Shown here: positions 44,631-57,440 of the stretch, in pieces | Layout: the number at the start of each line of letters is the position of its first letter | Numbering within the stretch: position 1 is the stretch's first letter | Source of the DNA: Helichrysum umbraculigerum | Taxonomy: Eukaryota; Streptophyta; Magnoliopsida; Asterales; Asteraceae | Assembly: GCA_949592205.1 (NCBI GenBank) | Contig: CATIUR010000001.1 | Coordinates: 15,205,501 to 15,269,500 of the forward strand | Direction: 5' to 3' | Length of the DNA stretch: 64,000 nt | Program-made: the position numbers and the translations under genes | The notes under the pieces: model-generated | Told to the model about the DNA's origin: nothing | What the model saw: only the letters and a program-made list of their open reading frames with translations | Databases searched by the model: none

Positions 44631-46536
44631 ATCTCCCACTTGAAGATCGGACAAACCCAAAATTATTAAACCCTCAAATATTCCCTTTCAACCAAGTCGA
44701 ATCCGCCTCTCCATACCGCCAATACCAATTGGGACACGCACACTGATTAAACACGAATCAGATAGACTTTCGATAAAAGGCTCTTCAACTACACGTATTG
44801 AAACCAGGAATAAGCCAACACCTTTGACACCCCTTTAGCAACACCTTGTTCTTAGCTCTAACCTATACCGCCGGAAACCATCCAGGACACGCTTGCTCGA
44901 TCTCACAGAATCGGAAGACTTTCGATATACAAAGCTAACTGAACACCACTACTAAACTGGGACCACTCTCCGGTTATCCGCACCACCATCTTCTAGCCCA
45001 AGAAGATACGTTGAAGTGTGCAACGACTTCAACCACAAGAAGACAACTGCTTCTTTAATTCGTCGGTACAGCCACATCGAATCTTGCCACCGACATGTCA
45101 ATGACCAACCCGTACAGAATTTCGTCCATCCGATTTTCCTTCCCAGCAATCAGAAAATCGTCGATAGAACAACCCCGTAGATCATCATCAAAGTTTTACC
45201 CGTGAGAACGCAGTCACAACCTTGAAAACCTACATTACAAACTTTCGCTTTCCCGCTGGTACACCGACCCAAATACATAGCTATGATTTCTATGAACACA
45301 TCTTCTCCCCCTCAGCCTGCTCCCACTGTACGAATTAAAATAATAATCGCGGCTATATGAGAAGACTCCGGTTCATAACCCACGGTCAGTCGCAAATTTC
45401 TTTGCCATTGGAGAGTATAATTTCGAAGATCTGAATGCTCTAGTGTTATCCGGAATCCGCACACTAAACCCGTAGAAACTGAGATCCAACAGTTGCACAC
45501 CAATCTCTAAAGCTCCACTAGTTGCCAAACTCCCACTAGCTTCGATACTTCCCTCGGTTACCGAACTCCCAAGAGTTCCCGACACTCTCAACAATATCCA
45601 AAAGCTCAAATATTAGGACTTACATGGTTATCCGCCTCTAATCCACTTGAAGATTTCCAATTGATTCCTCAAGAAGAATCGCTCCATCGTTGACCCAACA
45701 TCAACCAATACCCGAGCCCAGTCGAACGCGTTCTATCCGACATCTTCTACAACCAATATCTTCAAGAGTAGTAGCTCTAACCCGCCTAATCATTCCAAGA
45801 ATTTGGAATACTCGACCAAAATCATGGTCTCCCGTTTCAACCCTGCGAGCTATAACGAACTCCCTCGATAACTCCCGCTGTCGATTACCAAATGGATGCG
45901 GTACCGTTTATTACCCAAATACCCAACCGAGAAAACCATCCTCTTGAGCTACGTAACAAACCTCACATCTTCAATAATCCACTCCGTATCAATGAAGTTC
46001 CCGAGACACCACGTCCCTACACTCGCAACCTCAAACCCCAAGTTTGATAACGTTCATCTATTCTTTTGCACGGGATCGCAAAGAATAATAAACTTGAATC
46101 CAAAACCCGGATCCCAAAATCTCTCACAGCAACAAACCATCGATCGAACACGATCACCGACTCTATTACCGCCATCGCGAACAGTCATCGTCACAACGCA
46201 ACCGGCCTCCCGCCGTGTCGTCACGTCACAACCCACCAGACAAAACCCTAATCTTGTTCAATCCGGAAAACAACTCTTCGAGTTCGTCGCGATCTAACAC
46301 AAAAAACGAGCCTATCGATCTCGATCACATGTTGCAAACAAATCCTAAAACCGCATGGTTTTCAATCATTCCCCCGATGATTATCTTCAACCGAATCTAG
46401 ATCCACTATGATTATCTGGCCACAATAACCCTAGCTCTCCATCCTTCAGTAAAACCCTAACCATCAACAATCCATCTTGATCGTGCTTTCATCCGCTATT
46501 GTTCTCAATCGCTCAACCTTGAGCTCTGATACCAGT
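44631..46536 (-). other. Element G interior, no recognised protein
   Basis: Several overlapping short ORFs on both strands (longest 45896-46297, 133 codons, plus strand) match no family I know. Two diverged repeats, each with GACACGC and AGACTTTCGATA, occur near 44731-44776 and 44887-44937. Confidence 0.7.
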
Positions 46537-47001
46537 TGTTAGGAATTTAGGACCCAAACAACGCGCACAATTGAACACAATTGTACCCACAACAATAAAC
46601 GAATAACCAAATCGCTAGCAAAGCAATTAACAAACAAACACGATAAATAAATATGATATGAGAATGTAAACGACACAAGGATTTTAACGTGGTTATGTCC
46701 AATCTCCAACTTGGAGATTGGTTTAGTCCACGGGGCCAAACCGGGAGAGTTTTCTTTATTATTTTGGTGGCTTAGGGTTTATACAATAATAGGGTTAGAA
46801 TATATTTTAATCCCCCGTAAAAACAAATAAGTCGGCAAACAATATATGGGCCGCGAACTAGAATTGTTGAAAGTCACAATTGAGAAAGCCACCGACCACC
46901 AAAACATTAATTCGGATGCACGTGACATGATTTAATCCACCCCATACTCAGCCAACTTTTCCATTTGTTTATATACCTTGTTCGATTTTCACAACTCAAC
47001 A
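46537..47001 (-). repeat. Element G, 5' LTR
   Basis: 465-bp partner of 44166-44630, with the same palindrome at 46699-46721. Confidence 0.93.
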
Positions 47002-47804
47002 CTATCTTGCCTCATACATACTAAATACATAAATTATCCATGTAATCGGTTCTATATTTTCTATCTAATGTATCTCGCTAAGAAACTCCTCCTAACCTCA
47101 AGCTCTATTAAGCATTTCCTTACATCACAAGCAGATGGTAATACTTTCAACCACACATCCAGCCACGCGAAGGCGGCACACTAAGACTGAACTTTGTTTG
47201 CTTTTTATGAGGCTTAATACTTTTAACTTGATTCTTTGATCACTTTTGCTTAGTCTTTTTTTTTTTATTATTTGTTGATTTGATAATTCATGATCGCTTA
47301 ATCCATGCCTTTGGCATCTTACCCCAATATTACTTGAAAATTCAGTAAAGGTGTTCCCTCTAAAACGCTGGAATGTGGCTTGTGACATAAGGAAATACCT
47401 TTCGACCCATTGTTAGGATAGGTCTTTCCCTTAAAGGTCCACTAGAATCAAAAATATACAACTGTTTCGACTTTCAAATTATACACGTAGCAGTTATGAG
47501 CATAGAGTTCCATGAGAGGGTAAAAAGCCACAAACACTGTAATACGAAAGCTAAGTATAGATTCACCCCTCTTCTAAATTAAGTTCTTAGATTTTACAAT
47601 AAAGCTCTAATTTCTCATCACTTCTCGTTTTTGCACAAAGCCTACAATCAAGGGACTTTATTTATTTATTTATTTTTCTTTTTATTTTTCTTTTTTTTTT
47701 AGCATGCAACCAATTACATATGACCTAAATGCAAATACAATATAAATAAATAAATAAAACGATTATAAGAATAAAATAAAAACAAAAGAATAAAGACGAC
47801 CTGA

Positions 47805-48818
47805 CTAACGCTGCTCGGAAGGACGTGGCAGACATGAACTAAGCTTTCGCATCACTTCTTCATGATTTTTCTTTTGCTGCTCCTCTAAATGATCCACTCT
47901 TTGGTTTAACTTGGCAATTTCACCGAATAGCTTCTCCATAATGTTTGGTTCTGGTGTAGATGAACTCGCTTCACCATGTCGCGGCACATTTAAGTGTGGA
48001 ATCACACATGCTGACGCAGAGAGATTTCGCGTGAATGGCGTTGACATGTTAGTGAAGGCAGAAAATGGACCGGAAGAATAATGAAAAGTAGGTGGGTCTC
48101 TAGGTGAATCGGTCAAAAGTGCAGTGAATGATGTGGGTAGCTCATCTTGCAACTCAAGATCAGTGTGAACTTGAGACAAAGGTTGTGTGTCAGCTTGCTC
48201 AAGTGGAGGTGATGAGATAGTCATGATTTCGAGTCCTTTTTCGGGTTGATCAGCTTGCACACGTTCTTGTTGTATCTCTTTATCGATGAATACCTTATTT
48301 TTAGCACTTGCCCTCTCAAGATAATGACCATCTCGATTAAAGACTATATTTGAAAATGTGGCCTGAGTTATGCACCGATGATTTAACCATATTGGCTTCG
48401 GTTTCACACTCCTTGGAATAATCCTTTTAATTCTCAAAAGCTCAGAAATAATGAACGGATGTGGGATGTGCTTCTTGTCTTCAAGCTCATGAGCTTTCCA
48501 GATATTGGACAAAATTAGGTGGCTGTATGATATTGGAAGTTCCCCGGTCATGAGAGCATAAATAATGGATACCTCATAACGACGAACACGCTCTGGATCG
48601 CTCAGTCGCGGATGAATATTCCACAAACAAATTCGCCACAACACCTTTGCCAACGGTTTGAGATTACTTTCCTTATAACCACTATCAGGCACTTCAAAAA
48701 CAGTTTCAAGTCGAAGCTTCCATGCTTCTTTCTCAACCTCTGATCCAGCAAGCTCCTTTTCAGTAGGGTATATATAATCGATCTCAGGCTTTCCTAAAAT
48801 TCCGATGTCAACCCCAAT
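47805..48818 (-). CDS. Athila-type post-pol ORF (env-like position) of F
   Basis: The minus-strand frame is open from 48818 (after a TAA) to 47805, about 337 codons. No ATG lies near the upstream end, so the start is uncertain; the gene may be 5'-truncated or spliced. The first half (WRICLWNIHPRLSDPERVRRYEVSIIY in two parts, and LSNIWKAHE) resembles the plant-transposon domain found in Athila/Calypso elements outside gag-pol. The C-terminus has a short coiled-coil-like stretch (IAKLNQRVDHLEEQQKK) and no clear membrane segment. It lies between integrase and the 3' LTR, where some Athila elements carry an env-like gene. An envelope function is not supported here. Confidence 0.6.
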   Translation of the reverse strand: MGVDIGILGKPEIDYIYPTEKELAGSEVEKEAWKLRLETVFEVPDSGYKESNLKPLAKVLWRICLWNIHPRLSDPERVRRYEVSIIYALMTGELPISYSHLILSNIWKAHELEDKKHIPHPFIISELLRIKRIIPRSVKPKPIWLNHRCITQATFSNIVFNRDGHYLERASAKNKVFIDKEIQQERVQADQPEKGLEIMTISSPPLEQADTQPLSQVHTDLELQDELPTSFTALLTDSPRDPPTFHYSSGPFSAFTNMSTPFTRNLSASACVIPHLNVPRHGEASSSTPEPNIMEKLFGEIAKLNQRVDHLEEQQKKNHEEVMRKLSSCLPRPSEQR

Positions 48819-48855
48819 TTATTTTTTTCTAAGAAACATACATAACCAAGAAATT

Positions 48856-48871
48856 GACTCCCCTCCCCAAC
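48856..48871 (-). promoter_or_regulatory. Possible internal polypurine tract of F
   Basis: The minus strand reads GTTGGGGAGGGGAGTC between integrase and the post-pol ORF. Extra purine tracts in this place are known in Athila/Tat elements. Confidence 0.4.
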
Positions 48872-49066
48872 TTTAAGCAATGCATTGTCCTCAATGCACA
48901 AAGTTAGAGATGAATCCATTTGCCCAAAATCAATTCTTGTAAATTATTTTTGGTTATGAAAAAACGAAAACAAAAAATATGAAAAACTAAAAATGTACAT
49001 GAAAATGGGTTGCCTCCCATGTAGCGCTAAATTTAACGTCTATAGCACGACGGTACCTCATTGGAG

Positions 49067-50212
49067 TTAAACGCAAGAACCTGGTGGTTCAAGATACACC
49101 ACCTCGACATTTGAAACATTGCCATCATCTAATTCCACATATGGTTTCAATCGGTGTCCATTCACTTTGAATGGTTCGCCACCATCCATGCTTTTGATCT
49201 CAATCGCACCATGTGAAGATACTTCGGTTATTACATACGGACCCAACCATTTACTCTTTAACTTACCTGGAAAGAGCTTGAGGCGAGAATTGAACAACCA
49301 CACCTTTTGACCAACATGAAAAGATTTTCGAACAATGTGTCGATCATGAAAAGCTTTTGTCTTATCCTTGTAAATCTTTGAGCTCTCGTAAGCCTCTCTC
49401 CTCAACTCTTCAAGTTCCGAGATTTGCAACTTTCTTGCTACTCCAACTTCACTCATATCCATATTTACCTGTTTGATAGCCCATTCTGCACGATGCTCAA
49501 GTTCAACAGGTAAGTGACAAGCCTTACCATAAACGAGTCGATATGGTGACATGCCAATAGGGGTTTTGTAAGCCGTTCGGTAAGCCCACAACGCATCGTC
49601 TAGTCTAAGCGACCAATCTTTGCGGTCGGTACGAACGGTTTTTTCTAAAATCTTTTTGATTTCCCTATTAGACACTTCAACTTGTCCACTCGTTTGTGGA
49701 TGGTAAGGTGTTGCAATTCTATGATTCACTCCATAATGCTTAAGTAATTTGCTAAATTGAGAATTTTTAAAATGAGAGCCCCCATCACTAATGATAGCTC
49801 TAGGGATCCCATGCCTTGAAAGAATATTTTTTTTGACAAAATTAAGCACTACTTTATGATCATTTTTCCTAGTAGCTTCCGCCTCAATCCATTTAGACAC
49901 ATAATCTACGGCCACTAGTATGTATTCGTTGCCAAAAGAGGTTGGGAAAGGACCCATGAAGTCAATGCCCCACACATCAAAAATTTCACAAACGAGTATG
50001 GAGTTCATTGGCATCATGTCCCTTCTAGTGATGCCACCAACTTTTTGGCATCGAGTACATGATTTAACAAAAACATGAGCATCTTTAAAAATAGAAGGCC
50101 AGAAAAAACCGCTTTGAAGAACTTTATGCCCCGTCTTTCTTGCACTAAAGTGGCCACCACATGCATAGGAGTGGCAATGTGCAAGAATATCCATGTGCTC
50201 ATGATCTGGCAC
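49067..50212 (-). pseudogene. Integrase region of F pol
   Basis: A 381-codon frame contains an HHCC zinc finger (residues about 12-55, CTRC at 52-55) and a catalytic triad D84, D143 (SDGGSHF) and E179 (DD35E), followed by the GPY-like region with YGKACHLPVE. No chromodomain, as expected for Athila. The integrase frame itself has no internal stop, but it is in a different frame from RT-RNase H: the join near 50199-50212 lacks about eight codons that relatives usually have between the LYKMC-like and VPDHEH-like stretches, so it cannot be translated as one pol. The listed start is not a real initiation site. Confidence 0.85.
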
Positions 50213-52276
50213 ACATCTTATACAACTCTGGATCCTCCCATATATAATACTTCAACTGTGAGAAGAAGTAATTCTTCAGTTGCTTGCTCCAGTGCTCAGG
50301 CACTTTCTCTGTAGCTAGATAATTAACAATGTTCGCATACCATGGGAGCTTAGAAACCTGAAACAAACACTCATCCGGAAAATTTTCTTTGATAACATCA
50401 GTGGGATCATAAGGTGGTGAGGTGATCCTAGACAGATGATCCGCAACTACATTTTCACAACCCTTTTTGTCACGGATCTCTAGGTCAAACTCTTGCAATA
50501 ATAAAATCCATCTAATAAGTCTAGGTTTTGCATCCTTCTTATCTAATAAATGCCTTAAGGCACTATGATCAGAAAAGACAATTACTTTGGAACCCCAAAC
50601 ATATGAACGGAATTTATCTAATGCAAAAACAACCGCAAGTAATTCTTTTTATGTTGTTGTATAATTTAATTGAGCATCTGAAAAAGTTTTGCTTGCATAA
50701 TAAATAACAACGGGTTTCTTATCAACCCGTTGTCCCAAAACAGCCCCCGCCGCATAGTCACTCGCATCACACATAATTTCAAAAGGTTTTGACCAATCGG
50801 GTGACTGTAAAATAGGGGCTTCTGTGAGTTTCAACTTCAACAAATTAAAGGCTTCTAAACAAGATTCATCAAAGATAAATGGTGCATCTTTTAAAAGTAA
50901 ATTGCATAAAGGTTTTGAGATAGCACTAAAATCCTTAATAAATCTTCTATAGAAGCCGGCGTGTCCTAGAAAAGAACGGACACCCTTAACGGTAGAAGGT
51001 GGAGGAAGAGTGGAAATTAGTTGTACTTTAGCACGATCTACTTCAAACCCACGTTCAGATACAACATGTCCAAGTACAACTCCTTCCCGAACCATGAAAT
51101 GGCTCTTCTCCCAACTCAACACTAGATTTTTCTCGGTACAACGTTTTAAAACACTTTCTAATTGACAAAGACAAACCTCAAAAGATTGACCAAATATTGA
51201 GAAATCATCCATGAATATCTCAAGCGAATCCCCAACCATATCGGAAAAAATACTCATCATACATCTTTGAAAAGTAGCTGGGGCGTTACATAGTCCAAAG
51301 GGCATTCGTCTAAAGGCGAATGTACCATATGGGCATGTAAACGTGGTTTTTGCTTGATCATCTGGATGAATGGGTATTTGATTATAACCCGAATACCCAT
51401 CTAGAAAACAATAAAATTTCTGACATGATAGTTTCTCAATGATTTGATCAATAAAGGGAAGAGGAAAATGATCCTTTGAAGTCGCGGCATTGAGCTTTCG
51501 ATAATCAATGCAAACTTGCCAACCCGTTACCGGGCGGGTGGTGAGTTTTTCTCCATCTTCCGTCTCTATAATGGTGATGCCAGCTTTCTTTGGAACGGTT
51601 TGTGTTGGGCTAACCCATTCACTATCCGAGATTGGATATATGATACCCGCATCCAACCATTTAAGCACCTCTTTCTTCACCACATCTCGCATATTTGGGT
51701 TCAATCTTCGTTGAGCATCACGAGAAGGCTTAACTTGAGGCTCAGTTATAATCCGATGCATGCATATGGAAGGGCTTATCCCCTTCAAATCTGCAATGGT
51801 CCATCCAACCGCTTCCTTGTACTTAGAAAGCACCTTCAGTAGTGCTTCCTCCTGCAAACTTGAAAGATCCGAGGCTATAATGACAGGTAGGCTGTCATTA
51901 ACACCAAGATAGGCATATTTTAAGTGAGGAGATAAGGGTTTAAGCTCAAGAGTAGGCGATTTCTCCAATGACGGCTTTGTCTCCATGTCAAAACTATGAG
52001 GTAATGACTCAAACTTGTAAGACCATGGTGGACTTCGTTGGTCTAGTGAGCTAACCATCTCTTTCTCAATAGAACTCAGCTCCTCAATCTCAAACACCTC
52101 TTCATCATCACCTGCAAAATAAGACTCAAAAATATCGTCCTTAAGCATGCGTGAAGCATGATTTTGGACTTGCTCCTCGATAGTGTCAATGAAATAACAG
52201 TCATAACTTGAAGGAGGATGCAAAGAGTTAAAAATGTTAAGCCTTAATTTTCTATTACCAAAAGCAATATCCATGG
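50199..52276 (-). pseudogene. Reverse transcriptase-RNase H region of F pol
   Basis: Minus-strand frame from the E insertion point. RT motifs include VCIDYRKLNAAT, FPLPFIDQ, YSGYNQI and FMDDF (aspartates 51209-51204). RNase H follows with EIMCDAS, then SDHSALRHLL and ADHLSRI. A TAA at 50651-50649 stops the frame inside RNase H where relatives have a glutamate codon, but the same frame continues open to 50199, so a single base change (GAA to TAA) explains it. The N-terminus is missing because element E split the gene; the frame resumes in the gag-protease part at 60744. Not translatable as it stands. Confidence 0.88.
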
Positions 52277-54326
52277 TATAACACCCCTCGTTTCATTATA
52301 AATAATAATATAAAAATTTCGACTCGGAAGCGTATATTTAAAACATACTATCAATGTACTCAAAATGTCAATAAACTTTTTCAATTCAAAGTACAAGACA
52401 TTTCAACGCACTGGGTGTTATTAAAAATATTTCTATAATTATCAAAATAACATCAGAGTTACAGCCTGTCAAACATTCCATCAATTCCAAACACTTCCTG
52501 CCCTGTCCCATATGTCCCATCTATTTCAACCTGCAGGAAGAACTGTGGTGGGGTTAGCATAAAGCTAAGTGAATGAAACTATAAACAACAGTACAACCTA
52601 GCATAACAATCTGTTTACATCAAATAACAATAAACAGAAAATCAATCAATCATTAGACATCCAATCAATGTCATACACACAACATCATGAGGATCGGTGG
52701 CCCCTGAGACACCCTAATACCGGTTTGGTACTCAAGGAACTCTTATCAATCATCTGTATTGGCCCATACAGAACTACCGATAACTTGTTGTCAATCACAC
52801 ACGACCTAGATCTCTAAACTAACATATCAAGTTTCCGAGATCTCCTGTCGTCTACAACAACAACAAATCCAACCATCAAATCAAGTTGACCTCAAAGTCT
52901 TACATACTAGCACAATCAGCCAAGTAAACAACTAGTTAAACTATCATGGCAAGATATATCTCAACATATGCATCATATCAAAGTAATACTATAAATTACT
53001 TGTTGTAAATCAAATCATTACAACTAAATCACACTGAGGTTACAGATTCACTCACCGACTACCTCAGGCCTCCACTCAGTAGTCTAATATCACTGAGCCT
53101 TCTCCACATCTGAGAATCAATATCAAATATAAGTTAGTAATCCAGATCATCAATACATAACTTATATCAATCTTTGACATTTAGGAACTTAACATAATTA
53201 ACATTACAATTACTAGTTCCTAATTGTGTATTAATGATTTACAATATAATCATTAACATATATTATCCTATAACATATATCAAGCACATTATTATCGTAA
53301 TCAAACAAAATGTGATATCAGCCTATCAAGCCGCCGGCTTTACCTATGACACAATAATTCCAATCAATTATTCGACTACTAGTTGATACTTATGTCACCA
53401 TATTATCTTAGGCATAAGTATAACTAAACTCAAGAATATAACCTACATTAACATATTATGTTCAGGTTACATTCAATAAATCATAAGCATTTAATTTAAC
53501 ACAAAACTGCTGGAAACCAGCTCTACCCGCCGGGTAAGACTAGTACCCGCCGGGTACCCACAAAACTACTCAAGCCGCCGGCTATCCAAAGAAGCCGCCG
53601 GCTTCTCAACCAAACGCTCATACCCGCCGGGTAAGGGAGGTACCCGCCGGGTACTCCCTTCGTCCCAGCGACCTGCGACCTGTAACAAACCCTAACCCAC
53701 GGGTTTTTATAACAAACACCCTAAAACTCAATTCCAAACCGTTATAATCCACAAATAACTTCATATCATCATCATATAACAGTTATAACAAATTTATAAC
53801 ATCTAAATCACTCAAATCATCAATTTACCCAAATTCAATCAAAATCAAATTCTTAATTACTCAAGAACACTTACTGATTGAAGAATCTAACGATGGTAAT
53901 CTGATGATTAGGAAGTTTCACGAGAATCACAACTTCCTGATTTGATTTCTAGTTTGATTTAGAGGTTTTCTGAGAGTTTCTGTGAGTTTCTAAATGAAAA
54001 TGAATAACTTCCTAAAAAGGAAAGTTATATAAATAGAAACTTAAGTCGGTTCCTCAACCGACCTTCTATTATACGGGTATAATTTAATACCCCATCTCAA
54101 TCTATTGTCTGGAACCCGAAAACCATTTGCGAGTCCAAACATTTTATTGTACCGTCAACTATATTAATTTACAACAATTAATATTTCTCTTATCACATCG
54201 GAATATTTAACTCCTATTCCAATTATTTCAACTATTTCAAACAATATTATTTCCAAACACATTTAAATATATATTTAAATCAAGAAATAATATATAAACA
54301 ACTAGGTCCATTTCGAGGATGTTACA
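52277..54326 (-). repeat. Element E, 3' LTR (left)
   Basis: 2,050 bp. Contains the CCGGCGG-core array at 53524-53654 and a lone unit at 53328-53340. Confidence 0.94.
53524..53654 (-). repeat. CCGGCGG-core array in E LTR
   Basis: Six units, written CCGCCGG on the plus strand. TACCCGCCGGGTA at 53524 and 53621; GTACCCGCCGGGTAC at 53543 and 53640; GAAGCCGCCGGCTTC at 53591; and AAGCCGCCGGCTA at 53572. Arms pair fully around the single central base in nearly all. The unit at 53328-53340 is a seventh. The right LTR repeats all of this at 59936-60066. Confidence 0.88.
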
Positions 54327-54340
54327 ACTCTCCCCCCCTT
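54327..54340 (-). promoter_or_regulatory. Polypurine tract of E
   Basis: The minus strand reads AAGGGGGGGAGAGT, ending at the LTR. Confidence 0.9.
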
Positions 54341-57300
54341 AAGGAGATTTCGTCCCCGAAATCTAACCTCATTCAATCTAACTAATGTGATATAATCATA
54401 TATATCTTAACATACATTTGCCCTCAATAGCAGCTTACAACTATACTTAGACTGTTTGAATTCTTTCCACATGCACATATCCAAATGTACATGCTTCTGT
54501 CTTTTCCTACGCACCCATACAGTGCATCCATCCAACATCTCATAGGAACCAATCATCTATCTAATTCCTTTATCATCAATCAGATAAAAGTTTAAAGCAC
54601 TCAATCATTTTAACCAACAACAATAAGTGAAACCTAACATCACTTACTAGGTCTACACAACCAGAAATTAGCAGCATGCTAAGATCTTTAACCTATTCTC
54701 ACTGTTCATCACTGTTAACAATAAAACAGCAGCCACAATATCACAACAGTGGTTATTAAATCACAATGTACCTAGCAGCATTGAAATATAATTCCGCTCA
54801 CGACCAACAATCAATCTACTATACAGATCACAATCTTAAATCTCTACCATCAAAGATCTGAAATTTAAATCTAGGTCAACTTTTCATCCAAAAGTTTCAT
54901 ACCTATACTCTTTTGAATACCCTATCATATTCACATATCATTTCAATCATATGAAATCCTTTACTTAAAAGTAATCCAGATTCATATCACCTTAATAAGT
55001 ACAACAGAGGTCAACTCAGTAGGTAAAACCACAATCAACAAGTACTTTGCTCAATCAGCAATAGTACCACCATCAAATATTACCTACATTCAACCAACCT
55101 CTACATTGACTTATTTCCATTTGTAACTCCTTTCATTACTACCTATCAATTGTCAACAACAACAGTTGTCCAATCAATAATCACAACACTAATGATTATA
55201 TATTTCAGTATACCTATCAATACCTACTATTTATCTTCAAATTTAACTGACCATCAAGTTAGAATTTACATAACGCTTAAACTGGTAAGACATCAGAATC
55301 TTATCTCAGCAACCAGTTAATTTAATTTAACCTTACAATCTTAAACTACTAATCACAAGCAATTAGAAGTTATACAACTTTAACCATACAATCACTTAGT
55401 ACTAAATTCCATCAATCTAGCAACTAAGTCAGTCTTAATCAACATATTATGATACTACAGGTCAAGCATCACAATATCACATTATCAAAATGTGCTACTT
55501 TCCAACACATTTCCAACAAAATCTACATCAAGTTAATCATTATTAACTAACCTCCACATATATTATGGCACATTTTAATTCAATCTATTAAAACTTATCA
55601 TGCCATTTATTATCATGTATACTACACATATATACTTACACAACTTTAGATGTTTTCTTAAATGGACATGTACACATCAATTCCATTTCATTCTATACAC
55701 TAGGCCATTCAGACTGTTAAAGTCTTTATCAAGCCTTCTCAATACTACTATACATCACATATCCATACCACAGGACATGGAACAATCAATAACTCTATGT
55801 TTCACTTATATACTTATCAACTAGTATATAACTTAAACATTTCATTCTGAACTTTCAAGAAAAGTTTGGTGAATACAATCATCACCTATCAATCTTAAGG
55901 TTTCTCTTACTCTCTAACACTTTACAATTATACACATCAGGTTTTCAGCCCCAAATGTTAAGCAATCATTATTCTTAAACTATCAAAATAATGATCATTA
56001 CACTTAATTTCATACCTGATTTCTTAAAATATGAACAACTATTCAATTTATATTTCCTCAATTATCAACAAAGATCAACTAAATCTTTAATACTGCCTAT
56101 TTACAGATATACTTTCATATCTTTTCTCCTTATTTGGATCTAATCCCAATTTACCACTTTATCACTTACCTCATTTGTATGCAATCAACAAATAACTAAA
56201 GAATCCATTCAATTCTTTCAATACTTAGATAATTCACCATAAGGTATCAATCAACCTAGGCAACTAATAATAATAACCTTCCATTATTCATCATCTCACA
56301 GTCTTACCCAATCAAAGCTATCATCACAAGCCTCATACACTGGTAAGACTTTCTTATCACAATCCTAATCAATGTGATTTAACTTACATCATTCAACAAT
56401 TTATAACTGTCATATCATTCAATGACTTCATACCTGTATAATTTTCTAACACATATTCAGTTCAAATATCATATATTTCCTAACTGAATACTAAATTATA
56501 CTTAACACTATTTCAATTACTTAATACTAGCTTTAAGTAATAACTCAAGTCTCACAAACTTAGACCATTCATCTATCTCCTTTGGATCTTACAAGACCCA
56601 TCTCAACATAATTTGACTAATCAAGGAATTCAATCATATCCCTCACAATCATAACATTACAATCTATGTTAGACTATTTCAACACACACAGTTGACTACA
56701 TGTCAACTTTGATTTCAATCAACCAATCAATAAAATCCTCTAATTGCTTTTCTCAAGTTTGACCTATCCTCAAACCAATCACAAGTAATTAATTTTATAC
56801 ACAATTCTCTATTCATGGTTTGACTTTCAAAGTTAACATACTATCAAGTTAACTCCCAACAAACCATTTCATCTTATATGTTCACTTTCAAACATATATT
56901 TCAAATTATTACTTTCAATAATTTCATCAATCCTTTACTAGGACAAGGTCAACCTACATCAATCTTGACTCCATACAATCCATTTCATATTTTATGTTTA
57001 CTATCGAACATAAACTTCAAATTATTACATTCAATAATTACTAGTAGTTTCTCAAGCAAAACAATATCAACTTATCTCAACTTTGGATTCATACAAGCCA
57101 AATACAAAATAGTGACTCATTTAAACACTATCAAATTCGCCTACATGTAATCTATCACAATCAATCACAATTACATATTTAACACAATCAAATTAATCAC
57201 TTAGGTTTATCATCAAAACCTCTATCAATGACAACTATCATTTACACTCTCACCTTTACAGTCTAAAGGTCACAGTTCTATCAACTGATTATTTTCTTAT

Positions 57301-57375
57301 CAAAACAACTATTAAACAACTTAGCATACCATCATGTTCCATTTCTAAAATCACATTACACTTCTTTTATTCCAA

Positions 57376-57440
57376 GTAGCCTCAACAAGTTCATGTGACC
57401 CAACATAATATAACAACGGTGATCAGGCGTTGCAAGATTA
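57376..57440 (-). other. Conserved leader motif in E
   Basis: Minus strand: AACGCCTGATCACCG, GTTATATTATG, GTCACATG, then TTGTTGAGGCT. It aligns with D and B in the same order, about 1.25 kb after the primer site. Confidence 0.78.

Larger units (their letters stand above)
44166..47001 (-). mobile_element. Copia-like non-autonomous LTR element G
   Basis: 2,836 bp inserted in the 3' untranslated part of F. LTRs 44166-44630 and 46537-47001 (465 bp each) differ by about one base that I saw. Target duplication CTATC at 44161-44165 and 47002-47006. The minus strand has PBS TGGTATCAGAGC (46534-46523) and PPT AAGTGGGAGAT (44641-44631). The LTR contains AACCACGTTAAAATCCTTGTG, a phrase common in plant copia LTRs. 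The 1.9-kb interior has no gag-pol. Confidence 0.92.

Noticed and set aside
45896..46297. 133-codon ORF in element G
   Set aside because: Opposite strand to G, no recognisable family, overlapped by other short ORFs.
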